This document shows, piece by piece, positions 8,719 through 18,293 of a stretch of 64,000 nt of DNA. The notes below the pieces were generated by a model. That model ran no database searches. It was not told the DNA's origin and saw only the letters and a list, made by a program, of their open reading frames with translations. Location: the NCBI GenBank assembly GCA_038040445.1, contig JBBPIG010000008.1:1-64000 (forward strand), given 5' to 3'. Numbering within the stretch: position 1 is the stretch's first letter; every line of letters starts with the position of its first letter. Source of the DNA: Acidobacteriota bacterium. Its GTDB lineage: Bacteria > Acidobacteriota > Blastocatellia > UBA7656. The position numbers were made by a program, and so were the translations under genes.

Positions 8719-9996
8719 CTATGAGAATGCGTTGCGTGTATCGTTGCGCCTATCCACCACGACGCTGCCCGACTTGATCACAACCGCCGCGTGATTCACC
8801 CCGAAAAAGTAAGGTATCTGCCGGTAGTCGGGGCACTCGAACACAACCAGATCGGCTTGCTTGCCTGCCTCTAAGGATCCGAGCCGGCCTCCGCAGTCAA
8901 GAGTGTAAGCGGCGTTGATCGTAGCAGCAGTGATCGCTTCCGCTGGAGTCATTCGCATTTGGGTGCAGGCTATCGAGAGGACCATCTGCATCGACGGCGT
9001 CGGCGAGCTGCCCGGATTGAAATCAGTGGCAAGCGCTACGGCGATACCTGCTTCGATCATCGCCCGCGCGCGCGCATAGCGAGTGAGCCCAAGATTGAAT
9101 ACCGCTCCTGGAACCAGCACTGCGATGACTCCGGCTCGCGCAAGCGCGGCAATTCCAGCGTCATCGATCCACTCGAGGTGATCGGCGGTCGCAGCCCCAA
9201 GCTCCGCCGCGAGACGGGCGCCTCCGCTTAGACTCAGTTGCTCTGCGTGTAGACGAACGCCCAGTCCGAGCTCTTTCGCGCGGACGAGCACCCGGCGCGA
9301 TTCATCGACGTTGAATACATGCGATTCGCAAAAGACGTCCGCGTAGCGAGCGAGACCTTCGGCGGCGACTCGTGGAAGCATTTCGTCAATCACCAGCCGT
9401 ATGTAGTCCTCGCGCGCGCTGCGATACTCGTCCGGGATTTCGTGCGCGCCGAGGAATGTGGGAATCAGTTCAAGCGGCGTCTCGGCGTTCAGCCTTTGAA
9501 TCACCCGCAGGATCTTCATCTCATCTTCGACGGTGAGGCCGTAGCCGCTCTTGGCTTCGACGGTCGTTGTTCCGTGCTCGAGCAGCCAGTGCATGCGCGG
9601 CAAAGCCATCTCGAACAGTTCGTCTTGTGAAGCAGCGCGAGTCTTTCGCACCGTCGAGCGGATGCCTCCGCCTTGCGAGGCGATCTGCTGATAGGTGAAC
9701 CCCGCCGCGCGCATCTCGAATTCGTCCTCTCGGGTGCCGGCGAAAACCGGGTGTGTGTGGGCATCAACGAAGCCGGGCATAACAACTGAGTTGCGCGCGT
9801 CAATACGCAGAGCGTCCGGGCGGGCTTGCGGCTTGACCTGGGAAGCGGCTCCCGTGGCCACTATCACGCCATCACGCGCGAGCAGCGCGCCGCCTCTGAC
9901 AATGGCAAGCTCGCGCATCTCGGCGCCCGTGCGCGGACGCGCTGGACCCGCGAGCGTGACAAGCTGGGAAACATTCTCGATGAGGAGTTCCGCCAT
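8719..9996 (-). CDS. hutI: Imidazolonepropionase
   Basis: Cytosolic metal-dependent amidohydrolase that opens 4-imidazolone-5-propanoate to N-formimidoyl-glutamate in histidine degradation. The 425 residues are family-typical. The metal-binding VDAHTHPVFAG (H80, H82), the catalytic-region AKSGYGLT, HAEQLS and ATDFNPGSSP are all present in order. No hutU, hutH or hutG is adjacent, so the pathway is split or partly elsewhere. It starts at ATG 9996. Confidence 0.95.
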   Translation of the reverse strand: MAELLIENVSQLVTLAGPARPRTGAEMRELAIVRGGALLARDGVIVATGAASQVKPQARPDALRIDARNSVVMPGFVDAHTHPVFAGTREDEFEMRAAGFTYQQIASQGGGIRSTVRKTRAASQDELFEMALPRMHWLLEHGTTTVEAKSGYGLTVEDEMKILRVIQRLNAETPLELIPTFLGAHEIPDEYRSAREDYIRLVIDEMLPRVAAEGLARYADVFCESHVFNVDESRRVLVRAKELGLGVRLHAEQLSLSGGARLAAELGAATADHLEWIDDAGIAALARAGVIAVLVPGAVFNLGLTRYARARAMIEAGIAVALATDFNPGSSPTPSMQMVLSIACTQMRMTPAEAITAATINAAYTLDCGGRLGSLEAGKQADLVVFECPDYRQIPYFFGVNHAAVVIKSGSVVVDRRNDTRNAFS

Positions 9997-10152
9997 CTCT
10001 GATTAACCTAACGCAGTAGCCCAGTCCGTGGCCACCGCAGCAGCTTAATATGACTCGGTTTCCCATAGCCTAGGCGTTCACGAGACTGTGTCAAACTCCG
10101 GGAATACCACCCCACGGCAGTGGGTGGGATTCCCGGCCTCTTCACAATCCCG

Positions 10153-10677
10153 CTAGCCGGAGGACGAGAGCTGCACATCCTCACCGTACTTCTTGCCCAG
10201 CGCCTTCAAATAGGTTTCGATCGAAGCCGTCGGACTGAAAAACACGCGCGACATGAACCGAAAGATCGGATTGTAGACTTCTCCGTTTTCGGTGATGGTG
10301 ACGCGGCTTCCGCTGCCGCTCGCTTGCAGATCATAGGTCCAGGTCCCGCCAAACGGCCGGTCGGGATCGGCGATTCGCAACACCAATCGCGACGGCGGGT
10401 TCGCCTCGACCGTTTCGAGCGTCATCTTCCCGTTCTTTCCATCTTCTCGCCAGACTCTATGACCGTCGCGATCGGAGATCACTTCAACGCTCTTGACGTC
10501 GGCTCGCCACTGTGGAAACGCGGCGCAGTCGGTCATAGCTTGCCACAGAACTTCGGGCGGTTTGTTGATGACGGTTGTCCTCGATGCCGAGTGACCTTTT
10601 GGCATGAGAGAACCGATGATAGCCACCACCGCGATGAGCGCCGCGATGACCCCAACCACAATCAGAAACCATTTCAT
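10153..10677 (-). CDS. Membrane-anchored SRPBCC (START-like) protein
   Basis: 174 residues. One N-terminal membrane helix (MKWFLIVVGVIAALIAVVAII) is followed by a helix-grip lipid-binding fold of the polyketide-cyclase/Bet v1 type (TTVINKPPEVLWQAMTDCAAFPQW, SGSRVTITENGEVYNPIFRF). The start has GGAAGGAGAAAGAA upstream. The ligand is unknown. It is transcribed away from the HD-domain gene, with a REP-like palindrome between them. Confidence 0.82.
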   Translation of the reverse strand: MKWFLIVVGVIAALIAVVAIIGSLMPKGHSASRTTVINKPPEVLWQAMTDCAAFPQWRADVKSVEVISDRDGHRVWREDGKNGKMTLETVEANPPSRLVLRIADPDRPFGGTWTYDLQASGSGSRVTITENGEVYNPIFRFMSRVFFSPTASIETYLKALGKKYGEDVQLSSSG

Positions 10678-10701
10678 TTCTTTCTCCTTCCATGGGCGTC
10701 C

Positions 10702-10804
10702 CTGGGAGCGCAGGCATCCTTGCCTGCTCGTAGCCTGCTCTTACAGCAACCGGGATTTCCTTGCTTGAGCAGAAGCGGGCAGGCAGGGATGCCTGCGCTC
10801 CCAG
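10702..10804. repeat. REP-like palindrome with 26-bp arms
   Basis: Arms at 10702-10727 and 10779-10804 are inverted copies matching at 25 of 26 bases. Each contains GGGAGCGCAGGC and a GC-rich follow-up. The arms enclose 51 bp with further GCCTGCT / AGCGGGC self-complementarity. A degenerate single arm recurs at 23955-23979. It lies between two divergent genes. It looks like a dispersed palindromic repeat. Confidence 0.75.
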
Positions 10805-10872
10805 GCCATTGTGTCCTCCCCCGCTTCTGTGATTATATTGTTCGCCAACAGACAATCAATGGAGGCGCTTGA

Positions 10873-11430
10873 ATGAGCTTTACAAGAATGGACCAGGGCA
10901 AGATCGAAGACTGGATGGCAATCGGTCAGGCGGTCACCCAGCGGCAGGCGTCGATGCCCCGCATCATCAAGGCGATGCTGCTTCAACTCGAAGAGCAAGT
11001 TGACGGCTTTGCGGTAAACCAGCTCGATCACAGCTTGCAGACGGCTACCCGCGCGCTTCGCGACGGAGCGTCGGAAGAGATGGCCGTCGCGGCGTTGTGT
11101 CACGACATCGGCAAGGTGATTTCAGTTGAGAACCACCCGGCAATTGCCGCGGAAATTCTGAGGCCTTACGTCTCGCGCGAGACCTACGAGGTCATTCGCA
11201 CGCACCAGGATTTTCAGGGGCGGCACTACTACGCACTGATGGGCAAGGACCCCGACGCGCGACGGCAGTATGCGAACGAGCCGTGGTACGAGATGGCTTG
11301 CGTGTTCACCGACGGATGGGACCAGTCATCATTCGATCCTGAATACGACACGCTTCCGCTGTCGCACTTCGAGCCGATGATCGATCGCGTCTTCGCAAGT
11401 CCAAAAAGAGAGCTGGCCCAAAGCGCATAG
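10873..11430 (+). CDS. HD-domain metal-dependent hydrolase or oxygenase
   Basis: 185 residues. The metal-ligand pattern is LDHSLQTATRALRDG, then ALCHDIGK and HQDF, as in the HD superfamily. Compact HD proteins of this kind include phosphohydrolases and the mixed-valent diiron oxygenases (PhnZ/TmpB-like). The extra histidine and tyrosine context (RTHQDFQGRHYY) makes the second possibility worth considering, but neither is proven. GGAGG precedes ATG 10873. Confidence 0.8.
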   Translation: MSFTRMDQGKIEDWMAIGQAVTQRQASMPRIIKAMLLQLEEQVDGFAVNQLDHSLQTATRALRDGASEEMAVAALCHDIGKVISVENHPAIAAEILRPYVSRETYEVIRTHQDFQGRHYYALMGKDPDARRQYANEPWYEMACVFTDGWDQSSFDPEYDTLPLSHFEPMIDRVFASPKRELAQSA

Positions 11431-11479
11431 ACTCGTTGGTTCTTTTGAGCCCGAGCTAACAACTACCGAGAGGTTTCCA

Positions 11480-12088
11480 ATGTTGAGCTTCACCGTCAGA
11501 ACGAGCATTACGCTGCTTGCCGGCGCTTTGTCCCTGGCGTGCGGGACTCCGCCAACTGTAGTTTCAACGAACGCGCCGCAGGCTGCCGCACCGCAGGCTG
11601 CCGCGTCAAGTTCGCAGGGTGAGCTTCGATTAAAGGCCCCTGATGGCTGGGTGAGCGAGCGGCCTTCATCGAGCATGCGCGTGTCGCAATATCAGCTTCC
11701 AGCCGCAGAGGGCGACGCAGAAGCAGCGTCGCTCGTCGTGTACTACTTTGGAGCGGGCCAGGGCGGCTCGGTGAACGCCAACCTCGAGCGTTGGATCGGT
11801 CAGATGCAGCCACCCGATGGCCGTCCGTCACAGGATAAAGCTAAGACAGAAACGACAAGCGTCAACGGCATGAAAGTCACGCTGTTGGATGTCGCCGGCA
11901 CCTACGCCGGAGGCGATATGGGCGGAGGCGGAACCGCTCAAAGCAAGCCGAACTTTCGCATGCGCGCGGCGGTCATCGAGACTCCAAAGGGAGCGTATTT
12001 CATCAAGCTGGTCGGGCCGGAGAAGACCGTGGCCCGGTGGGATCAAGCCTTCCACGAGTTCGTCAGGTCCGCAGAGTTCAAAGGATGA
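11480..12088 (+). CDS. Predicted lipoprotein
   Basis: 202 residues with a lipoprotein signal peptide. The hydrophobic stretch TLLAGALSLAC ends in a lipobox with the acylated Cys near residue 21. It is followed by an Ala/Pro/Gln linker and a globular domain (LKAPDGWVSERPSSSMRVSQY, ending KTVARWDQAFHEFVRSAEF). It probably sits in a membrane facing the periplasm. Its stop overlaps the start of the glycosyltransferase gene (ATGA), so the two are coupled. Confidence 0.78.
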   Translation: MLSFTVRTSITLLAGALSLACGTPPTVVSTNAPQAAAPQAAASSSQGELRLKAPDGWVSERPSSSMRVSQYQLPAAEGDAEAASLVVYYFGAGQGGSVNANLERWIGQMQPPDGRPSQDKAKTETTSVNGMKVTLLDVAGTYAGGDMGGGGTAQSKPNFRMRAAVIETPKGAYFIKLVGPEKTVARWDQAFHEFVRSAEFKG

Positions 12089-13593
12089 GCCTTATCAAAT
12101 GGCGGCTTCTCTTGAGAAGATTTCGCCGTTGGATAGTCGTCGCGCTGGCCACACGACAGACTACACGCGCGAGAACCAAGTTGATTCTCGCCCTGTTGAT
12201 TTTCGCCCTCGCCTTCGCAGTCCGCTCTCTCCACGCAGTTGATCTTGCTGCCTTGATGTACACGACCGAGCAGCCCTTCAACGGGCTGACTGAGGGCTAT
12301 GACCTCAGGGCCGTCTCCATTCTAAGAGGCGAAGGTGTACTGGGCCCTTACAACATCGATACCTCAGATACGAAATGGCTGACGCAAGCGCCCGGATATT
12401 CCATTTTCCTCGGCGGCGTCTATGCAATACTTGGACGAGATTTCTTCAAACCCCAGCTTGTTCAAAACGCCGTCAACTCGCTCTCGGCAGTGTTGATTTT
12501 TCTGATCGCCGGTTCGCTCATAAGCTGGCGCGTGGGCGCCGTCGCGGGCGTGCTTGCGGCGCTGTCTCATCACCTTGCTCACATATCGAATTTCATCCTC
12601 CCCGATGCGATGCACGCGCTTCCGGTGCTTGCGGCCATCTATCTTCTGGTGATAGCCCGCCGCGCGCATCACTCGTACTGGCTTTACGCGGCGGCCGGAT
12701 TGATGATCGGGCTTGGGTCGTGGCTCAGAGCGCAAACGATTCTGCTGGGATTATTCCTGGTCGTGATGCTTGCGATGATCAACACGCGGCGATGGCTTGT
12801 GGTGAAGCGCGTTGCGGTGACGGCGATAATTTCGCTTGTTGCGATAGCTCCTATCACGATTCGGAACTATGTGGTATACGGCGAGTTCATCCCCATACAG
12901 GTTGGGCTGGGGATTCTTCTCTGGGAGGGCATAGGTGACGCGAGCGGCGATAGATTCGGGGCCGTGAAGCAGGACACGGAAGTAGCGACGCAAGAAGCTG
13001 AGTTGTATGGCGACCCACGCTACGCGGGATCGTGGACCACGCCAGACGGCATAAAGCGCGACCGCGATAGAACGAAGCGAAGTCTCGGCATCGCCGTGCG
13101 CTATCCGATCTGGTACGCGGGAGTGATGATGCATCGATGCGGCGAGATGCTGAAGTATTCCGCGCACGCGCCGCTGGTGCTTACGGTCTCGCAAGCGAGG
13201 TCCGAACAACGCTCGGCTCCGATCAAGCGAGTCTGGAGCGAAATAACACCGGACGACTCCAGCCTGGCCGTTGGCGAAAGCATCTTCTGGATGCGGCCGG
13301 TCGTGAGAGGACTTCAGCGAATCGCGAAAGAGACCATGCTGGGCTTCATCATCATCGGCGCGATTATTCTGTTTGCGGCAAGCTGGCGCAGGGCAATGTT
13401 CATTTCGATTGTGCCGCTCTATTACTTCTTGTTTCAGTCGGCTATGCACACCGAGTTTCGCTACACGCTGCCAATGCAGTATTTCGTATTCGTGTTTGCC
13501 GCGACGGTATGGGTGCTGATTTGCGTCGGCGTGCCGAATGTCATTAAGTCATTCTTCGATAGAAAAGTGAACCGCGCGCCGGCTATCCATTGA
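12085..13593 (+). CDS. GT-C fold glycosyltransferase, GT39/ArnT-like
   Basis: 502 residues with about 10-12 membrane helices. It resembles the dolichyl-phosphate-mannose-protein mannosyltransferase type that uses polyprenyl-phosphate sugars at the membrane. Visible features are the TQAPGYSIFLGGVYA loop, HHLAHISNFILPDAMHALP, GSWLRAQT and the TEFRYTLPMQYFVFVFAA end. Start 12085 overlaps the lipoprotein stop. It is a clear paralogue of the convergent gene at 13629-15626: both share an (I)xPITIRN motif followed by a (L)LxEGIG motif and a WxxPDGI motif. Acceptor and sugar are unknown. Confidence 0.8.
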   Translation: MSLIKWRLLLRRFRRWIVVALATRQTTRARTKLILALLIFALAFAVRSLHAVDLAALMYTTEQPFNGLTEGYDLRAVSILRGEGVLGPYNIDTSDTKWLTQAPGYSIFLGGVYAILGRDFFKPQLVQNAVNSLSAVLIFLIAGSLISWRVGAVAGVLAALSHHLAHISNFILPDAMHALPVLAAIYLLVIARRAHHSYWLYAAAGLMIGLGSWLRAQTILLGLFLVVMLAMINTRRWLVVKRVAVTAIISLVAIAPITIRNYVVYGEFIPIQVGLGILLWEGIGDASGDRFGAVKQDTEVATQEAELYGDPRYAGSWTTPDGIKRDRDRTKRSLGIAVRYPIWYAGVMMHRCGEMLKYSAHAPLVLTVSQARSEQRSAPIKRVWSEITPDDSSLAVGESIFWMRPVVRGLQRIAKETMLGFIIIGAIILFAASWRRAMFISIVPLYYFLFQSAMHTEFRYTLPMQYFVFVFAATVWVLICVGVPNVIKSFFDRKVNRAPAIH

Positions 13594-13628
13594 ACCCCAC
13601 GGGAGCGGAATAGTAATGGACTGCCTCC

Positions 13629-15626
13629 TCATATATTGGTGACCGTCCGTTTCAAATACTTCGTGAGTCGAGCCCCCGACATGCCGGTGCAGTAGAGCGC
13701 AGCCGCCGCGCATATAAACAAGAAATAATGCATTGGCAGAGTATACCGGTAGTCTATACCGAAGGGCGCATGACTTAATAAATAGTAAACCGGGACCGCG
13801 AGCACTATCAGGAGCGTCCGCCACTGGCCAGCCAGTGCCAGAAGCATTATGCCCGTGACGATTAGCAATCTCATATAGGAGGTCTTGAAGAGGTTCTGCT
13901 GCAGCGCCCTGATAACTGCGCGCGGCGGACGAGTCCACTGGTAAGGAGTAGGCCCAAGTTCGAACAACTCGGTCCGGCCTAACTTGATAGAGGTTTTGCT
14001 CGCTTGTCTCGCATGGTAGCTGATCGCAACCCCGGTGGCGGTTTGATGGCCGCTCGCAAAAGGAATCTCAACAACCGGGATCGCATGCCCGGGTGTCGGA
14101 GGGGGTTCGCTTTGTCTCTCGATAGAGCCTGGCTCTTTACTGTTGATAGCGCTTGGTTCCGGCGCCTTCAACAGTACTTCTCGTCCTAACGTAACTCGTT
14201 GGTCAGTACTCTTGGCCTCGATAGCCGCTTCTCCTTCCTCAAGTTCGGCTGAGATCTTAAGTATGTAATCAGTGTGCTTCTTCAAAGAACTAGGCGTGCT
14301 GAGAAGCAAAGTCTCGTCCGCCCGCCCCGACCCTGAAAGAACAACCTCCTGCCCGTCGTTGGCAAGCGAACCTGCTGCTTTTTGTGAGATTGGGCTGCTC
14401 ATCCAGTCTTCTGCTGTGATGGACGATATTGGCTGAATCCCGGATGGGACTTCGGTGTTATGTCCAAATGATGGGGTCCAGGAAACGCTAGGAGCTCTGC
14501 TGGTGCGAGATGTCAAAGCGGTCGTACGAAAGTCATTGTATCTCACCATGAAAGCCATGCGCTGAATCATGACGCTGACCGCCCATGTGGGATTGGCGCG
14601 GAGAACCGCAAGCGCTCTAGCAACGCGCGAATAGTCTCGGTCTATTCCATCTGGGACCCAAAGGCTTTTTCTATAGTCGCGCCTCCCGTGCCATTCCGCA
14701 TCCTTGATACACACGCCCTGGTCGTAAGCGGCCATCCCGAGTCTGCCTTCAGCATCGTACTCGCCGATGCCTTCGACAAGTAGCACCCCGCTTGCTAGCG
14801 TCACCGGCACGAAGCGGTGAAATACAACCCAGTTGCGAATCGTTATAGGTGAAATGACAATCGCCATCGCACAAACAAGCGCTGCTGAGTAGCTCAATCG
14901 CTTGCCGCGCTCGAATAACACCGCGATCACCAGAACGAGAAAGGGCGCGAGCAGCAGCGCATTAGACCTCAGCCAACAAGACAGGCCGAGCATAGCGCCA
15001 GCGGAAACTACAGTCACCAGACGCGGTCGTTTGTATGCCCTGATGAACAGATAGATTGCAGCTAAAATCGGTAAGATATAGAGAGTGTCAGGGGAGAGCC
15101 ATAAGGAGTGGTAAGCAAGGTGTGGTGAAATAGCTGCGATTACGCCGGCGATAAACGCTATGGCAAGCGGAAACAACTGGGCGGCGATCAAAAGGATGAA
15201 CACGTCAGCCAGAGCGGCAAAGAGAATTTGCAGGAGCCTGAGAGCGGCGTAATATCTGTCTGGCGTATCATTACCGTAAATTGCCACAAGCAAGATGGAG
15301 TACCCGGGAGGATGAAATAGCATTCGCGCGTCGCTAGGATCGACCGGCTTGCTGGGGAACAGTAGACCTCCGTCATTGAACATCCTCTGCTTCTCTTCTT
15401 CGTAGTTGTAGACAAGATTGGTGGCAAGCGATTGCTCGTGAAGAACCTCGCCGCGCATATCTTGAAAGTACAGAAGCCTGACCGCCACAGAAAGAAGAAG
15501 CACCGCTGCGCACATAAGGCCTAGCCACCGCCGGTGGCGTCTTTTCCTGAGGCTGCCCTCTGACTCAGATTTCGCAAGCTGCTCAGACAACCAGACTCTT
15601 ACACTGTTAATTCGTCGCGCGGACAT
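13629..15626 (-). CDS. GT-C fold glycosyltransferase with extra periplasmic domain
   Basis: 665 residues, the same family as the preceding convergent gene. Shared landmarks are FHPPGYSILLVAIYG, LSPDTLYILPILAAIYL, LSCWLRSNALLLAPF, ISPITIRNWVVF, LLVEGIGEYD and DYRYTLPMHYFLF. It differs by an insertion of about 190 residues (roughly 370-560) before the last helices. The insertion is Ser/Thr/Pro-rich and beta-sandwich-like, presumably in the periplasm. The stops of the two paralogues lie only 35 bp apart. Confidence 0.8.
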   Translation of the reverse strand: MSARRINSVRVWLSEQLAKSESEGSLRKRRHRRWLGLMCAAVLLLSVAVRLLYFQDMRGEVLHEQSLATNLVYNYEEEKQRMFNDGGLLFPSKPVDPSDARMLFHPPGYSILLVAIYGNDTPDRYYAALRLLQILFAALADVFILLIAAQLFPLAIAFIAGVIAAISPHLAYHSLWLSPDTLYILPILAAIYLFIRAYKRPRLVTVVSAGAMLGLSCWLRSNALLLAPFLVLVIAVLFERGKRLSYSAALVCAMAIVISPITIRNWVVFHRFVPVTLASGVLLVEGIGEYDAEGRLGMAAYDQGVCIKDAEWHGRRDYRKSLWVPDGIDRDYSRVARALAVLRANPTWAVSVMIQRMAFMVRYNDFRTTALTSRTSRAPSVSWTPSFGHNTEVPSGIQPISSITAEDWMSSPISQKAAGSLANDGQEVVLSGSGRADETLLLSTPSSLKKHTDYILKISAELEEGEAAIEAKSTDQRVTLGREVLLKAPEPSAINSKEPGSIERQSEPPPTPGHAIPVVEIPFASGHQTATGVAISYHARQASKTSIKLGRTELFELGPTPYQWTRPPRAVIRALQQNLFKTSYMRLLIVTGIMLLALAGQWRTLLIVLAVPVYYLLSHAPFGIDYRYTLPMHYFLFICAAAALYCTGMSGARLTKYLKRTVTNI

Positions 15627-15792
15627 ATCTTTAGATTGTATAACGAACTTTGCTCAAACATCCCGCTGACCCGGTTTTGGATTCGAGACAATTGTCGGCA
15701 ACCTCGCGCTCAGGCGTTTTTCCCGTTCAGCGGGAAATGTTTTACTTGCGGAGCTATGATAGGCAGCTCACTGACCGAAGTGGATATTAAGT

Positions 15793-15926
15793 TCAGATCA
15801 ATATGCCACCCGTATCAAGCATCCTCCTTGCTTCATCGCGATAGGGATGAGCCAGAGACTGAATCGTGGAGTCTCCGCGCGCGATTTCGGCTGACGCATC
15901 CTGCCAATACAGGAGCCTGACGGCTA
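15793..15926 (-). pseudogene. Remnant of a third GT-C glycosyltransferase paralogue
   Basis: The minus strand reads [19 protein letters not shown] and on to DEARRMLDTGG, then a stop. This aligns with VAVRLLYFQDMRGEVLHEQ and EEEKQRMFNDGG near the N-terminus of the intact gene just to the left. Nothing of the family continues after GG. It begins exactly at the stop of the TPR gene (15924-15926), as if a deletion had joined the two. Confidence 0.7.
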
Positions 15927-16766
15927 AGGCATCCGCGTCAGGTCCGTCTCAGCAGCGATGAATCCGAAGGCGGGCCAGTACTTGCCCGAGGTGATCTTTT
16001 GAAATAGCTCTTTCGCCTTAGCCTTGTCGCCGTTGTAAAGATGCCAGTTGGCGAGGCCGTACCCGACAGTCGCAATCTCCAGATCGGTCATCTTGTCGTT
16101 GATCAGCTCGGCTTCCTTCTTCAGCCCCTTGTAGAACAACAGCCGGTCAAAGTAGGACCTGTTCTCTTCGACCTTGAGATCGGCCGTGATGCGATCGAGC
16201 ACCTTCGCGGCGTCTGCGTCTTTCTTTTGCCGGCGATAGCTCATGTAGAGCCAATCGGAAACGGCGATCAGCGAATCGTCTTTATCGACCACCGCCCGGC
16301 ACCTTTCGTAAGCCGCCGCCGCCTTGTCGAATTTGCCTTTCAGATAGTAAGCGAGCCCCAGGTGATACCAGATGTCATAGTTCTTATCGTTGAGGCGGGC
16401 GGCTCGCTCCATATCGGCGACAGCCTTATCGAACTGCCGAGTGGTGATGTAGCGGTGCCCGCGGTGGCGGTATAGCATCGCGTTATTCGGATCCAACTCG
16501 AGTCCTCGCGTGTACGTGGCTATCGCATCACGATAGCGCCATACGGTAGATTGCGCGCGGCCGAGAGCAATCAACAACTCGATGTTCTTTGGATCAGCCG
16601 CGAGCTTCTTCTCGGCTTCGGCCACTACACCTTTCTCATCAGGCTGCGAATAGAATTTCGCGCCTCGGGGCGAAACAGCTTCGGGTTGGCCCTGCGTCTG
16701 GGCCTCGCACACAAGCACAAGCCAAAACATCATCGTCATTGTTGCACGCGTTAATCGAAGGGTCAT
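15924..16766 (-). CDS. Secreted TPR-repeat protein
   Basis: 280 residues from ATG 16766, which has GAGGTG five bases before it. The short hydrophobic N-terminus ([15 protein letters not shown]) looks like a signal peptide. It is followed by at least four TPR units ([58 protein letters not shown] and a later one). It is probably periplasmic and a protein-protein scaffold. It is unrelated to the glycosyltransferase remnant that abuts its 3' end. Confidence 0.85.
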   Translation of the reverse strand: MTLRLTRATMTMMFWLVLVCEAQTQGQPEAVSPRGAKFYSQPDEKGVVAEAEKKLAADPKNIELLIALGRAQSTVWRYRDAIATYTRGLELDPNNAMLYRHRGHRYITTRQFDKAVADMERAARLNDKNYDIWYHLGLAYYLKGKFDKAAAAYERCRAVVDKDDSLIAVSDWLYMSYRRQKKDADAAKVLDRITADLKVEENRSYFDRLLFYKGLKKEAELINDKMTDLEIATVGYGLANWHLYNGDKAKAKELFQKITSGKYWPAFGFIAAETDLTRMP

Positions 16767-16889
16767 CTGGCACCTCATAGCCTCAGTCAGGTTAGCCTCG
16801 TCTGGGCGAACCACCAAGCCCACCTGCCGCTGTGGCCGGTGAGTTGAACCCTGAAAAGCCGTCATGCCGCCGCGGTCAGCAGCGGATTG

Positions 16890-17099
16890 TTAGGCACTCG
16901 GCGGGCCAGAACCCTCACCGGACTTCCGCCCGCCAGCAACGCCAAGGACGAGGGAGAAGACGAGGAAGACGAGGGAGAGGACGAGGGAGGCGACATTGAG
17001 CGGCTCCCCTTTTATGACGGATTTCACCGTTGGAACGAGAAACAGCACGCCGGCGAGTGCGAACAGAATGGTGACGAGCTTATTCTTCCAGACCTTCAT
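16890..17099 (-). CDS. Small two-helix membrane protein
   Basis: 69 residues: LVTILFALAGVLFLVPTV and ASLVLSLVFLVFSLVLGVAGG are two membrane helices. The short N-terminus is basic and the tail is Ser/Gly-rich. A strong AGGAGG precedes ATG 17099. The family is not recognised. Confidence 0.7.
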   Translation of the reverse strand: MKVWKNKLVTILFALAGVLFLVPTVKSVIKGEPLNVASLVLSLVFLVFSLVLGVAGGRKSGEGSGPPSA

Positions 17100-17260
17100 G
17101 CATTGGCCTCCTGATCACGAACACTCCTGGGGTTGATTCCTGACCCAACCCGCGAGACTGGCCGCAAGGATGGTTGACGTGGTCATTCTTGTCTCCGTAG
17201 TTCTCATTGTACCGCGCGCCGCCTAACTCTTTTTTTGCACGGAACCGCTTAACGCGGATA

Positions 17261-18121
17261 TTAAGTCTGGATGGTCAACTCGTAGCTGCAGACCGCGATC
17301 CTATCTCCTGGCTTTACAGTCGCGCTCTCGCCAGCGGATATTTCACGGCCATCGTTAATCACGATCGGATTGGCTCCTTTGCAAGTGACGGCGTACTCGT
17401 CGCCCTGCTTCGATAACGTCGCGTGCTGGCGGCTCACTTCGAGGTCGCCTTCCAATCTCAGATCGACAGCGACATGCCGCGAGCCTCGCCCGATGGTTAT
17501 CTCGTCTTTGAAGAACGGCCGCACATCGGGCAGAGCAGCTTCGGCGCCCGGCACTTTGCGGTTGACCCGTACTGAGAAGCTCGCAACGGCAGGTTCGGCA
17601 GACTCAGCAGGTTTGCGGGCGCGCACGATGGTAGCCTCATCGTCGACCTTCTCAGTCACCGTGACCAACTCCGCAGGCGCGGGCGCAGCTCGCTTGCGTG
17701 GCTTCACCATCGTCTTCTGTGCTTCGGTGTCCCAGACGTGCTGCACGCGGAAGCGGCCCGCTTCCAATCCCGGATCGACGCGAAGCTCAACGGTCAACGT
17801 GCGAGTTTGAAAATCGTTGTCGCCGGCAAGCTCTTTTGCGCGTTCGGAGAGCACGTGATGAAGCCCGCGTTCGAGACCTTCGCGCTTTTCGCCCTGCCAC
17901 TCCCCATCGTCCGCCGGGCTCATGAAGACAATGTATTCGCGGGGCACATAAGTCGGTCCGCCCGGCGGGGTAAACATCTCGCGCTGCATGGAAGCTTCTA
18001 TCTCGCGCGCCACAGCGACCAGAAAGTCGTCCCATTTGGACCTCGGCTTCGGCTCTCCTTGCTCGTCGAGGTCTTCCTCGCCGTCGATCCATTTCCTGAG
18101 GTTCTCTATCCAAGCTCGCAT
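17261..18121 (-). CDS. FhaA-like FHA-domain protein
   Basis: 286 residues. The N-terminal half (about 1-130) resembles the DUF3662/FhaA N-terminal domain (EIEASMQREMFTPPGGPTYVPREYIVFMSP). A linker follows, and then an FHA domain (about 206-286) with GRG at 211-213 and SRQH at 230-233, the phosphothreonine-reading residues. The linker contains VDDEATIVRAR, with T164 as a likely phosphosite. The identical 11 residues occur in the kinase encoded just upstream. It is the last gene of the phosphatase-kinase-FHA operon and probably a substrate or reader for that kinase. Confidence 0.87.
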   Translation of the reverse strand: MRAWIENLRKWIDGEEDLDEQGEPKPRSKWDDFLVAVAREIEASMQREMFTPPGGPTYVPREYIVFMSPADDGEWQGEKREGLERGLHHVLSERAKELAGDNDFQTRTLTVELRVDPGLEAGRFRVQHVWDTEAQKTMVKPRKRAAPAPAELVTVTEKVDDEATIVRARKPAESAEPAVASFSVRVNRKVPGAEAALPDVRPFFKDEITIGRGSRHVAVDLRLEGDLEVSRQHATLSKQGDEYAVTCKGANPIVINDGREISAGESATVKPGDRIAVCSYELTIQT

Positions 18122-18132
18122 GACTGTCCTCC

Positions 18133-18293
18133 GAGGGTTTCGGGTTCAGGGTTCCGGGTTTCAGAGTTAAGGGGTGGAGTTCACGGTTCGGGGTTCAGAG
18201 TTAAAGTCGGTGGGCTTCCTCAGCGAACCTTGAACCTGAACCTTGAACCTTGAACCTTGAACCCTGAACCCGGAACCCGGAACCCTGAACCGT
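18133..18293. repeat. Word-repeat palindrome (GGTTCAG-type)
   Basis: The left half repeats words such as GGGTTCAGGGTTCCGGG. The right half repeats AACCTTGAACC and ends CCCGGAACCCTGAACC, the complement. The whole gap between the kinase stop and the FHA start is this element. As RNA it would form a long imperfect hairpin between two genes of one operon, and could uncouple their expression or stabilise a transcript end. Confidence 0.7.
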
